Assembly (NCBI RefSeq): GCF_946223165.1
Contig: NZ_CAMIBP010000036.1
Span: 1 to 20,407, forward strand
Direction of reading: 5' to 3'
Source: an uncultured Corynebacterium sp.
Lineage (GTDB): Bacteria > Actinomycetota > Actinomycetes > Mycobacteriales > Mycobacteriaceae
DNA length: 20,407 nucleotides
Below, in pieces: positions 1 through 6,410 of this stretch. Numbering within the stretch: the stretch's first letter is position 1; every line of letters begins with the position of its first letter. The notes beneath the pieces were generated by a model. That model saw only the letters and a program-made list of their open reading frames with translations, did no database searches and was not told the origin of the DNA. Made by a program: the position numbers and the translations under genes.

Positions 1-181
1 TGATGTGATCCTTGGTTACGTTCTTGCCATCCTCGTAGCGCAGCTGGTTCTCAGCAAGCACCTTGAGGGAGTACGGCAGCTTCTCCAGGCCCGGGACGGC
101 ATTGATATCGAAGTAGTCGTAGGACTTACCGTTGACATCAAGGGTCTTCTTGGCACCGAAGGAGTTCAGGCTTTCAGTCAC
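1..181 (-). CDS. acn: Aconitate hydratase, N-terminal fragment (cut by window start)
   Basis: The minus strand encodes the first 60 residues of aconitase, which converts citrate to isocitrate in the TCA cycle with a 4Fe-4S cluster. The fragment contains the blocks KSYDYFDINAVPGLEKLPYS and KVLAENQLRYEDGKNV, typical of the bacterial AcnA/IRP-type N-terminus; the cluster cysteines lie outside the window. I chose the GTG at 181 because GGAG lies six bases upstream. An in-frame ATG at 193, giving four extra residues (MELP), is an alternative used in some annotations, but its only AAGGA abuts the ATG. The gene is divergent from the small membrane protein at 642, as Rv1475c is from Rv1476 in M. tuberculosis. 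A probable AcnR operator lies about 190 bases upstream. Identity is secure; the exact start is not. Confidence 0.93.
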   Translation of the reverse strand, partial: MTESLNSFGAKKTLDVNGKSYDYFDINAVPGLEKLPYSLKVLAENQLRYEDGKNVTKDHI

Positions 182-193
182 AGGGAGCTCCAT

Positions 194-641
194 TCCTTGT
201 TTAATGTGAACGAGATGTTCTCAATATGGCTCCTAGTCGGCTAGGCCCGAGGTGGCAGCGCAGCCTGTCGCATGGGGCCGAGAATCTGGCTTTGGGGGCC
301 AAGCCGATCTAAGAAGAACGCGATGGTTCAGACCACAATAGTAGTCGGGTGAACCCACGCCTGCCGCCTACTATAACAGTACGAGCGTTCTGTTTAGTCA
401 ATTTCACGCCTTCGGCGCGCCGTTACCTCCCTTTTTGGGGGAGGGTAGCTACCGTATGCGGTATCCAAGCGCCCACAAAGCACAGAATCCCCGTTCCGGG
501 ATTGGGCCTTCGGCAGGGGCCGGTGCTTGCCGATGCCGCCCCGCACGGCGCGCAGTGTCTCTCGGCGGGTGGCGCGTCCCTTGGTGTTCGCACAGCTATG
601 TCGAGCAGATATCAACAGATATATAAGGAGCAGGGCCACTG
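194..641. other. Divergent intergenic region between acn and the small membrane protein
   Basis: No credible gene lies in these roughly 450 bases. They hold the acn promoter and operator, hairpins at 232-245 and at about 288-305 (GGCTT/AAGCC) within the predicted acn leader, and an imperfect C-run/G-run hairpin at about 424-442. The ribosome binding site AAGGAG (625-630) for the gene starting at 642 is at the right edge. Short open frames here are GC-rich chance frames. Confidence 0.6.
377..392 (-). promoter_or_regulatory. Probable AcnR operator in the acn promoter
   Basis: The sequence CAGTACGAGCGTTCTG is an interrupted palindrome. It matches the AcnR motif reported for corynebacteria (CAGNAC, four bases, GTACTG) with one mismatch. 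AcnR is the TetR-family repressor of acn, usually encoded just downstream of acn. On the minus strand a -10 candidate TATAGT (375-370) sits immediately downstream of the site. A TTGACT (401-396) lies upstream with a long 20-base spacing, so the -35 is uncertain. The operator would sit inside the promoter, consistent with repression. The resulting acn leader would be about 180 nt and contains a small hairpin at 232-245 (CCTAG/CTAGG). Confidence 0.75.
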
Positions 642-1160
642 ATGATTCCGGCTGGTGTTGACATGAACGCCTTGGCTGCGCAGTTGGACGCCGACCGGGT
701 GGCCTATTCTAACGTGGATCTTGCCAACGATAGTGCGCTCCAAGAGACTGTGGGCCAAGCACTGCGTCCCGGTGAGGGAATCGCCGTCGTCGACGTGTAT
801 CCCGAGCGGGTTGCCGATCTGCGCGACATCGCACACGACCTTCAGGAGGCGACCGGACTCGACACCGTCATCGTGCAGGCGCCGCTCAATGTCTCCGCTG
901 TTAGTGGTGAGTACTCCCGTGCAGCCATCGAGTCCTCACAACGTTCGATCGCTCCCGGCACTGCTCAGGTCGATCTTCTTGCGCAGTTTCATGCCGGGGT
1001 CGACGCCGCCTCGGAAGGGGGTGGGCTACCTTGGGGGCTCATCCTGGCGGCAATTGTCGTCTTCTGCGTCCTGTGCGCGGCTGTCGCGCTGCGGTCGGCT
1101 CGCGCCGATAGTTCGGTAGTATCCCTTACGTCGGAGCCCGAGTATTCCACAAAGGTCTAA
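642..1160 (+). CDS. Small membrane-anchored protein, Rv1476/DUF6676-type
   Basis: This 172-residue protein has an N-terminal soluble domain of about 125 residues with alternating beta and helix segments (for example GEGIAVVDVYPERVADLR, then GLDTVIVQAPLNVSAVSGEY). One hydrophobic transmembrane segment follows at about 129-151 and then a short polar tail. There is no signal peptide. Length and layout match the actinobacterial Rv1476 family, always found between acn and a RipA-like hydrolase; its biochemical role is unknown. The start ATG has AAGGAG eleven bases upstream; an internal ATG at 663 is less likely. Context suggests a link to cell-envelope hydrolysis or its regulation, by inference from conserved neighbourhood only. 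The family assignment rests on synteny and general appearance. Confidence 0.82.
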   Translation: MIPAGVDMNALAAQLDADRVAYSNVDLANDSALQETVGQALRPGEGIAVVDVYPERVADLRDIAHDLQEATGLDTVIVQAPLNVSAVSGEYSRAAIESSQRSIAPGTAQVDLLAQFHAGVDAASEGGGLPWGLILAAIVVFCVLCAAVALRSARADSSVVSLTSEPEYSTKV

Positions 1161-1296
1161 TTCCTTCAGCGGTGCGAGCCACACTATTGGCGCGCGTGTT
1201 TTCTTCGAGCCCGTGTCTGTGCCGGGGAGTTCTAGCCGGGTGTTGCAAGGGGCGGGGGGAGTGTCACGTTCCCGGTCGGGCGGTCCACTGGCGGAA

Positions 1297-1330
1297 GGGG
1301 TGGCTGGGGCTCTGGGATGCGTGGGGTGGG
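1297..1330 (+). other. G-quadruplex motif
   Basis: Five runs of at least three G (1297-1300, 1306-1309, 1314-1316, 1323-1326, 1328-1330) are separated by loops of 5, 4, 6 and 1 bases. This meets the usual definition of a potential intrastrand G-quadruplex. It lies in G-rich noncoding DNA, so function is unproven. Confidence 0.5.
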
Positions 1331-1846
1331 CGATCTCTATGCCGATTTGCGAGTTGATCTGGGGCCCGAACCGACTGGCGATTTCGGTCTGAAACCGAGG
1401 GTCTGCGGCCAGTGTATGAATGCCTCGGCGGCCCTTTGTGGGTTTCCTCCGGAGGGGGTCGGAGTCGGTGAGGGGAGCGATAGGCGGCTGGGGCGGCGTC
1501 CATCTCAGCGCGTCGCACGGGGTACCCGAAGGACGTATCGACGGTGTGCACGGGCGGATGATGTCAGTCACTCATATTGCATGCGGCTGATATGAGGCTG
1601 GAAGATCTGAATCCCTGCCGACGTGCGGATGGGCCGTTGGGTGATGTAGCAAAGAGCGGCCGGAGCCCCTGGGCGAGGGTGAGGGCTGCCGGCGTCGCGC
1701 GGCTGTGGGCGTTACAGGTTTGAGCTGACTGTGATGGAATCTTGACTTTGTTGCCGACCCCATCGGATGGGCGCAGATGTGTAACGGGCCGCCATGGTGA
1801 GAAAGGCCGGGTTTCGAGCGTGTTGCGAAGGCAGGGTAGGGGCCAA

Positions 1847-1866
1847 GTCAACCACTAGGGGTTGAC
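1847..1866. repeat. Inverted repeat, possible operator
   Basis: GTCAACC and GGTTGAC are perfect arms separated by six bases. The repeat is isolated in noncoding DNA about 80 bases before the GlxR-like site. It could be a regulator binding site or a small RNA hairpin; I do not recognise the cognate regulator. Confidence 0.4.
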
Positions 1867-1945
1867 GCTGCTGGGCATTTAAGGAATTCCGAGCCCGGAG
1901 GTGGGTGGGCGGGCGGCGCCGGGTGTTATTGCAACGTTACGCCAG

Positions 1946-1961
1946 TGTGACCAGTCTCACA
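1946..1961. promoter_or_regulatory. GlxR/CRP-type binding site
   Basis: TGTGA and TCACA are perfect half-sites with a six-base spacer, as in the CRP-family GlxR consensus of corynebacteria (TGTGA, six bases with central TA, TCACA). Only the central pair differs (AG for TA). GlxR responds to cAMP. The site lies about 130 bases before the best -10 candidate (2074-2079) and about 1 kb before the NlpC/P60 gene. The CRP homologue of M. tuberculosis controls rpfA, another cell-wall gene, so a role here is plausible. Confidence 0.6.
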
Positions 1962-2109
1962 TGTAACTTTTGGGTCACGATGAGTGCAGGTAGCGCGTCA
2001 AAGTTAGTCATGAGACATTTCTTGACTAATGGGGTTTGCGGGCAAGGTGGTGTACTGGACTATTCGTGTGACTTACGATTTAGGAGTCGACACGCGAGTT
2101 GAATTTCAT

Positions 2110-2128
2110 CTCGATGGCATCGAGTTTT
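2110..2128 (+). promoter_or_regulatory. Short hairpin with T-tract, possible attenuator
   Basis: CTCGAT and ATCGAG form a perfect six-base stem around a GGC loop, followed at once by TTTT. It would lie roughly 25-45 nt downstream of a transcript starting near the -10 candidate TACGAT at 2074-2079. The stem is short and the T-run is only four, so termination would be weak at best. Confidence 0.25.
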
Positions 2129-2589
2129 GATGATTGTCTTCATTCCATGAATGCACGGGCATGTGGGGAAGCACGCCAAGAGCGACTGGAAGTCGGTGGA
2201 ACGCCACCGGAAGATGGTTTCGGACGAGATGGCATTGCGAGGGAACACAATGAGCGGGTTGATAAGAAAGTGTTCATCTACTTAGAAACACGCATCTGCT
2301 CGATGGAACACGACTATCCGTCGTTCTGCCGGGCCGATGGGACCGCTGCGGCGGCCCGCGCCGAAGCCCCATGCGGGCGGGGTGCGAGGCCGCAATGCGA
2401 AGAGCATGTGGCGTCCCGCGGGCCGGAGGGGCGGCGGAGTCGCGTGTATCCGGGGAGCCGGTTCGTTCGGCGGGAGCGGGCGTCTGGGGTTGTGCCCCAA
2501 GGCGCAGGAACTCGTCTGTGGGAACCGGCGGTGCGTGGAGTATTGAGAATGTCACTTCGTCGTAGCCACACTGCGTGGGGTGCGGTGAC

Positions 2590-2968
2590 CGAGGGGCTCC
2601 CTGCGGGGGAGCCCTAGGGCCACTGAATCCCGTTCCCGCGGAACACACCTGGTGCTCCGCGGGCGCCCTATAAGGTCTGCTCGTGCGTGAGCGGTCCGGA
2701 TGGGTGCGGGAAAGCCCGCATTGGTCCAGGCGTCCATTGGGCGCATTAAGGTCCATGCGGCAGTCGTGAGTGAAGGCGACGTGCTTCGAGATACCCGCGT
2801 CCCGGGCATCGCTGTGCCTTGTGCGAAAGTGGCACAAGCGGTGACGGCGTTCCATCGAACCCGCGTGTCTCCTCCCCAGGGAGAGGCATGAGCCGGTTCG
2901 CTTGTGCGGCGACCGGCTAGGCCCTTACGGCTTCGTCGAAACCGTAGGGGGCCACTAGGGCTAGGTGC
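2590..2968 (+). promoter_or_regulatory. Highly structured leader region upstream of the NlpC/P60 gene
   Basis: In order, this region contains perfect or near-perfect hairpins at about 2593-2614 (GGGCTCCC/GGGAGCCC), 2635-2663 (CCCGCGGA/TCCGCGGG), 2705-2720 (TGCGGG/CCCGCA, AAAG loop), 2742-2759, 2790-2810, 2818-2838 (CTTGTGC/GCACAAG), 2891-2918 (AGCCGGT/ACCGGCT) and 2920-2953 (11-pair stem with one bulge). In addition 2610-2621 can pair with 2950-2962 (12 pairs, one bulged A). That would enclose the whole domain and exclude the first and last hairpins, a layout typical of RNA switches. The hydrolase ribosome binding site GAGGAG (2971-2976) follows immediately. No known riboswitch class was recognised; the conserved 3' core of the cyclic di-AMP (ydaO) class is absent. 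Transcription of the region is inferred. Confidence 0.5.
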
Positions 2969-2983
2969 GTGAGGAGATCTCTC

Positions 2984-4930
2984 GTGGCCACCACCTCAAC
3001 TCAGGGCGCTCGTCGCCGTTCCGTTATGCCGGGTAAGTACCGGCTCCGTTCTTATGCCGCCGCAGTGGCATGTTCCACGGCCCTGTCCACCGTCGCTACT
3101 ACCGCTCCCGCCGTGGCGCAGGAGAAGGAGCCCGCGGCCGTCATCCAGGAGCTCGCCCGCGCGGCCAGCACTGGTGACGTTGCCGGACTTGCCGGTGCGC
3201 TCGCGGATATCCAGGGTCAAGTCACCGATCTGGAAGCCCAGATCGGGCAGCAACGCGAGGCCGTCAACCGTGCCCTCGTCGACTTGCAGGATGCACGCAC
3301 CGAGCTCAAGCAGGCTCAGCAGGGCACGTCCACGGCACGCGGCCAGCTCGATGAGGCTCAGAAGGCCGTCGAGGCTGCGCAGGCCAAGCTCGATGAGCTG
3401 TCTCGCGTGGCGTACCGCCGCGCGAATACCAGCGAGTCCATCACTAACGCCGCCGGTGGCGATGCCCGTTCCGCGATGCTGGAGCGCCAAGCGTTCCTCC
3501 GCGGTCAGGCAGAGGACCAGAAGGCCGTTGTCGAGCAGCTGGAGAAGGAACGCACGGACAAGGCGAACAAGGAGTCGCAGCTACGCAAGACCGAGCAGCT
3601 GGCGCAGGAGCGCCAGCATCGCGCGGAAGCCGCCGAGCAGGATGCACGCACCCTGCTGGCGCAGAGCCAGTTAGAGATTGACACGGCTATGGGCCAGCGC
3701 GAGGAGCTGCTCAAGCAGCAGCAGATTGCGCAGGCAGCCCTGGATAAGGCCCGTGGAGTTGCAGGTGATGGGGGTAAGACCGACGGGGCGGCGCGCTCTA
3801 ACGTCGTTGCCGCTCAGCCCCTCGCTGGTGCTGTCGGCGCACCGGTGAACTCGGGCCAGGCAACTGGTACGACGACCGCACACCAGGATTCTGCGGGGTC
3901 CGCGACGGCAACCACGGAGACCACGGCGGCATCGGAGAGCCAGACGGCCAGCGCTACCGGTGCTTCGGCCGCGGCCACCGAGTCCATGGAGATCGCCAAT
4001 GATTCTGCCACCCCGGAATCGACGACGCGGTCGACCATGGCAGCGACTGGCGCTGACGTGCCCCCGGCGCAGTCGTCATCCGTCGACCCGGCCGGCGCAG
4101 CAGCTCCGGCGGTCGACGCCATCGCGCAGGGTTCCTCGAATGGGGACCAGCAGCAGCTTCTGGCAGCTGGGGCGACCGCATTCGGTGCGGCGGCAGCCCT
4201 CGTTGCGGCCTCGCAGCCGAACCATGCCGACCTCGATGGGGGTGTCGAGTCTGGGTCTTCCGAATCTGACCTCAAGGCTTTGCAGAATGTCCTCGATGTT
4301 GTCTCTGGCGCCATGGGCGTGGAAGACACCGCGACCTCTACAGCGAGTAATAGGACTGGCTCCGGCTCGACGTCTGGCGCAGCGACCACCTCTACTGGTA
4401 GCGATGACAGTGATCTTGTTGGTCAGTTGGGCGATGTCCTGGGTTTGCTCGACACGGCCCAAACAGTGACCGAACGCGCATCCTCCCTGGTGAAGGGGCA
4501 GAGCACGAACGCGCAGATTGAGGCGGTTATCGCCCGTGCGGAGTCCCAGATTGGTGTTCCTTACGCGTGGGGTGGCGGCGACGCCAACGGCCCGACCAAG
4601 GGCATTCACGACGGCGGTGTGGCTGATTCCTTCGGCGATTTCAACAAGGTGGGCTTCGACTGCTCCGGCCTCACGCTGTATGCGTTCGCCGCTGCCGGCA
4701 TTTCGTTGCCACACTACACCGGCTACCAGTACAACTACGGCACGAAGGTGGATCCGTCTGAGATGCAGCGCGGCGACCTCATCTTCTACGGCCCGGGTGG
4801 TAGCCAGCACGTCGCCATCTACTTGGGTGACGGCACCATGATTGAGGCCCCGGAGTCTGGTTCTACGGTTCAGATTTCCCCGGTCCGCCAGTCGGGTATG
4901 TCCCCGCAGGTGGTTCGCCTCATCGACTAG
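2984..4930 (+). CDS. Secreted NlpC/P60 peptidoglycan endopeptidase, RipA-like
   Basis: This 648-residue secreted hydrolase probably cleaves peptide stems in peptidoglycan during cell separation. Residues 1-45 form a signal peptide with an Arg/Lys-rich N-region and a cleavage site after APAVA. Residues about 50-255 are Gln/Glu/Ala-rich coiled coil, like the self-regulating helical domain of RipA. About 260-510 is a low-complexity Ala/Ser/Thr/Gly linker, and about 515-648 is the NlpC/P60 domain. The catalytic triad is C560 (DCSGL), H609 (QHVAIYLG) and E621 (IEAP); the spacing of 49 and 12 equals that of RipA C383-H432-E444. The GTG at 2984 is preferred because GAGGAG lies seven bases upstream; a frame-compatible GTG at 2969 precedes that site. 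Homologues include C. glutamicum cg1735 and C. diphtheriae DIP1281. The long upstream region suggests complex regulation. Confidence 0.92.
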   Translation: MATTSTQGARRRSVMPGKYRLRSYAAAVACSTALSTVATTAPAVAQEKEPAAVIQELARAASTGDVAGLAGALADIQGQVTDLEAQIGQQREAVNRALVDLQDARTELKQAQQGTSTARGQLDEAQKAVEAAQAKLDELSRVAYRRANTSESITNAAGGDARSAMLERQAFLRGQAEDQKAVVEQLEKERTDKANKESQLRKTEQLAQERQHRAEAAEQDARTLLAQSQLEIDTAMGQREELLKQQQIAQAALDKARGVAGDGGKTDGAARSNVVAAQPLAGAVGAPVNSGQATGTTTAHQDSAGSATATTETTAASESQTASATGASAAATESMEIANDSATPESTTRSTMAATGADVPPAQSSSVDPAGAAAPAVDAIAQGSSNGDQQQLLAAGATAFGAAAALVAASQPNHADLDGGVESGSSESDLKALQNVLDVVSGAMGVEDTATSTASNRTGSGSTSGAATTSTGSDDSDLVGQLGDVLGLLDTAQTVTERASSLVKGQSTNAQIEAVIARAESQIGVPYAWGGGDANGPTKGIHDGGVADSFGDFNKVGFDCSGLTLYAFAAAGISLPHYTGYQYNYGTKVDPSEMQRGDLIFYGPGGSQHVAIYLGDGTMIEAPESGSTVQISPVRQSGMSPQVVRLID

Positions 4931-4950
4931 GGTCTCCTGTGCAAGAGACC
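4931..4950 (+). other. Hairpin directly after the NlpC/P60 stop codon
   Basis: GGTCTC and GAGACC form a perfect six-base stem with an eight-base loop, starting at the base after the stop codon. No T-run follows, so it is not a convincing intrinsic terminator. It could stabilise the 3' end of the transcript or take part in Rho-dependent ending. Confidence 0.4.
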
Positions 4951-5071
4951 GTGACCATCACCTAAATTGCTCGAAAATTTCGGCGATGATGTCACCTAGT
5001 CGGGGAGAAGTCTGTCCTTTTCAGCCTTGCGGCAGACGTCACAGATTCCCTTGAGCAAGGCTCCACATGCC

Positions 5072-5087
5072 CCAACCTGCGGGTTGG
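5072..5087 (+). promoter_or_regulatory. Hairpin abutting the ferrochelatase ribosome binding site
   Basis: CCAACC and GGTTGG form a perfect six-base stem with a TGCG loop. It ends one base before the TAAGG ribosome binding site (5088-5092) of the ferrochelatase gene. The position could affect translation initiation, but no pairing to the site itself is seen. Confidence 0.35.
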
Positions 5088-5101
5088 TAAGGTCATTGGT
5101 T

Positions 5102-6220
5102 ATGACTGACGCACACATTCATGCCAGTGACTTCGGATATGACGCCCTCCTCGTTCTTTCTTTCGGTGGCCCGGAAGGAAACGAGGAGGTCGTTCCGTTT
5201 TTGGAGAACGTCACGCGCGGCCGTGGAATCCCGCGTGAGCGTCTCAAGGTGGTGGGCAAGCACTATTTCCACTTTGACGGCGTGAGCCCACTCAACGGGC
5301 TCAATAGGGAGCTCATTGGCCATGTGGAAGCGGAACTGGCGGCGCGTGGCATGAATCTGCCTGTGTACTTTGGCAACCGTAACTGGCACCCGTTTGGCAC
5401 CGAAGCGATTGACCAGCTGGCCGCCGACGGCAGGCGCAACGTCCTGGTCTTCGCCACGTCAGCCTGGGGTGGGTACTCCGCATGCCGCCAATACGACGAA
5501 GATATCGTCACGTTACGTAAGTATGTCGAGGAGCAGGGTTACCCAGAAATGACGTTTACCAAGCTCCGGCAGTTTTACGATCATCCCAAGTTCATTGGGG
5601 AGATGGCCGCGGCCGTGCGGGAATCCTTTGCTGCTTTTGGCGATGCAGCCTCCGAGGCCCGCCTTGTGTTCACCGCTCATTCCATCCCGTCGGCGCACGA
5701 TGCTGCCGGTGGCGCCGAAGGGGACAAGCACCTGTATTCGCGCCAGGTTGCTGATGCGGCGCGGCTCGTTGCAGAAGACGCTGGCGTGGCGGAGTATGAC
5801 CTTGCCTGGAACTCGCGCTCGGGTAACCCTGCCACGCCGTGGCTGGAGCCCGATGTCAGCGACCGCGTTGAAGAACGAGCGGCCGAGGGCGTCCGTCGGT
5901 TTGTCGTGTGTCCCATCGGGTTTATCTCTGACCATATGGAGGTCGTTTGGGATCTCGATACGGAGTTGGCGCAGCGGTGTGCAGATCTTGGCGTGGAGAT
6001 GCAACGTGTGCGCACCGCGGGTCCGAGTGACTCCTTCGCCTCGCTCGTCGTGGATCTTATCGAAGAGGTGCAGTCCGGTGCGGTGGTTCCCGGTGTCCCT
6101 GTAGCGAGTGGTGAGGGAGTAGCATGCCGCGGAGGGGTGACGGTTCAGGGATGTACCGTCAACGGTGCGCCCTGCGCTGAAGGCTGCTGTGACATCCGTG
6201 CCATGATGGCGCATCGCTAA
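5102..6220 (+). CDS. hemH: Coproporphyrin ferrochelatase
   Basis: This 372-residue protein inserts ferrous iron into the porphyrin. In Actinobacteria the substrate is coproporphyrin III, so the modern name is CpfC. The family blocks are LLVLSFGGPEG at the N-terminus, FFHFDG-like substrate region (KHYFHFDGVSP), TAHSIP with catalytic H193, and GFISDHMEVVWD with E280. C128 and a cysteine-rich tail (C351, C358, C362, C363) are candidates for the 2Fe-2S cluster described for the M. tuberculosis enzyme; C351-x6-C358 reproduces the spacing of its C332-x6-C339. The start ATG has AAGG nine bases upstream. The same frame is open further back, to 5027, but without a binding site. The gene lies 171 bases after the hydrolase and is closed by a strong terminator at 6295-6338. 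Confidence 0.95.
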   Translation: MTDAHIHASDFGYDALLVLSFGGPEGNEEVVPFLENVTRGRGIPRERLKVVGKHYFHFDGVSPLNGLNRELIGHVEAELAARGMNLPVYFGNRNWHPFGTEAIDQLAADGRRNVLVFATSAWGGYSACRQYDEDIVTLRKYVEEQGYPEMTFTKLRQFYDHPKFIGEMAAAVRESFAAFGDAASEARLVFTAHSIPSAHDAAGGAEGDKHLYSRQVADAARLVAEDAGVAEYDLAWNSRSGNPATPWLEPDVSDRVEERAAEGVRRFVVCPIGFISDHMEVVWDLDTELAQRCADLGVEMQRVRTAGPSDSFASLVVDLIEEVQSGAVVPGVPVASGEGVACRGGVTVQGCTVNGAPCAEGCCDIRAMMAHR

Positions 6221-6294
6221 CGCGTGGACGGGCAGTGACGGCTGCGCGTCCCAAAATATAGGTCAAGTCATTCCCCTTGATCTAAAATGTGAAC

Positions 6295-6338
6295 AACCCT
6301 TAAGTCAAGTCAAATAACTGGACTTGAGGGTTTTCTTT
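6295..6338 (+). terminator. Intrinsic terminator after hemH
   Basis: The arms 6295-6306 and 6321-6332 pair over 12 bases with one G-T wobble (AACCCTTAAGTC with GACTTGAGGGTT). A T-rich run (TTTTCTTT) follows. The opposite gene ends at 6411, so the hairpin may also slow convergent transcription. Confidence 0.85.
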
Positions 6339-6366
6339 GTTGCGATTGCAGGGCTTGTCGGCCGCG

Positions 6367-6388
6367 ACATATGGCTGACATATGGCTG
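6367..6388. repeat. Perfect tandem duplication of 11 bases
   Basis: ACATATGGCTG occurs twice head to tail in the short gap between the convergent hemH and the minus-strand gene. It contains an NdeI-like CATATG in each copy. It is probably a slippage product of no function. Confidence 0.6.
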
Positions 6389-6410
6389 CTGACGGAGGGC
6401 GCGCGGTGCG

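Larger units (their letters stand above)
1161..2589. other. Long stretch without a recognisable gene
   Basis: About 1.4 kb separates the small membrane protein from the structured leader of the NlpC/P60 gene. Open frames on both strands are short, overlap each other, lack convincing ribosome binding sites and give Arg/Pro/Ser-rich translations typical of noncoding high-GC DNA. The first 700 bases are visibly G-rich on the plus strand. Recognisable items are a G-quadruplex motif (1297-1330), an inverted repeat (1847-1866), a GlxR-like site (1946-1961), GTAAC/GTCAC elements just after it (1963-1967, 1974-1978), a possible -10 TACGAT (2074-2079), a short hairpin followed by four Ts (2110-2128), and a perfect hairpin at 2194-2209. 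No transposase, tRNA or pseudogene is visible. Confidence 0.65.

Noticed and set aside
349..642. Open frame of 97 codons in the acn intergenic region
   Set aside because: It would cross the acn operator and promoter, lacks a binding site and shows no coding pattern.
1026..1571. Minus-strand open frame of 181 codons overlapping the end of the small membrane protein gene
   Set aside because: It runs antisense into a supported gene, is Pro/Arg-rich and has no start signal.
2099..2617. Open frame of 172 codons on the plus strand in the gene-free interval
   Set aside because: TTG start without ribosome binding site, Arg/Gly-rich translation without any recognisable block, and overlap with equally long frames on the other strand; typical of high-GC noncoding DNA.
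2274..2855. Minus-strand open frame of 193 codons
   Set aside because: Pro/Arg/His-rich, no motif, and it covers the hairpin-rich leader; probably chance.
2590..2968. Known cyclic di-AMP (ydaO/yuaA) riboswitch
   Set aside because: Partial likeness only near 2605-2630 (a G-rich run followed by CTGAATCC). The conserved 3' core CAGCTAAC and the following segment were not found.
2590..2968. RNase P RNA, tmRNA, SRP RNA or 6C RNA
   Set aside because: Hallmark sequences of these RNAs (for example GAGGAAAGTCC of RNase P, the tRNA-like end of tmRNA, C-run loops of 6C RNA) are not present.
3814..4389. Minus-strand open frame of 191 codons inside the hydrolase gene
   Set aside because: Antisense shadow of the Ala/Ser/Thr-rich linker; third-position bias fits the plus strand.
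4931..4950. Intrinsic terminator after the hydrolase gene
   Set aside because: Stem is present but no T-run follows, so it is listed only as a hairpin.
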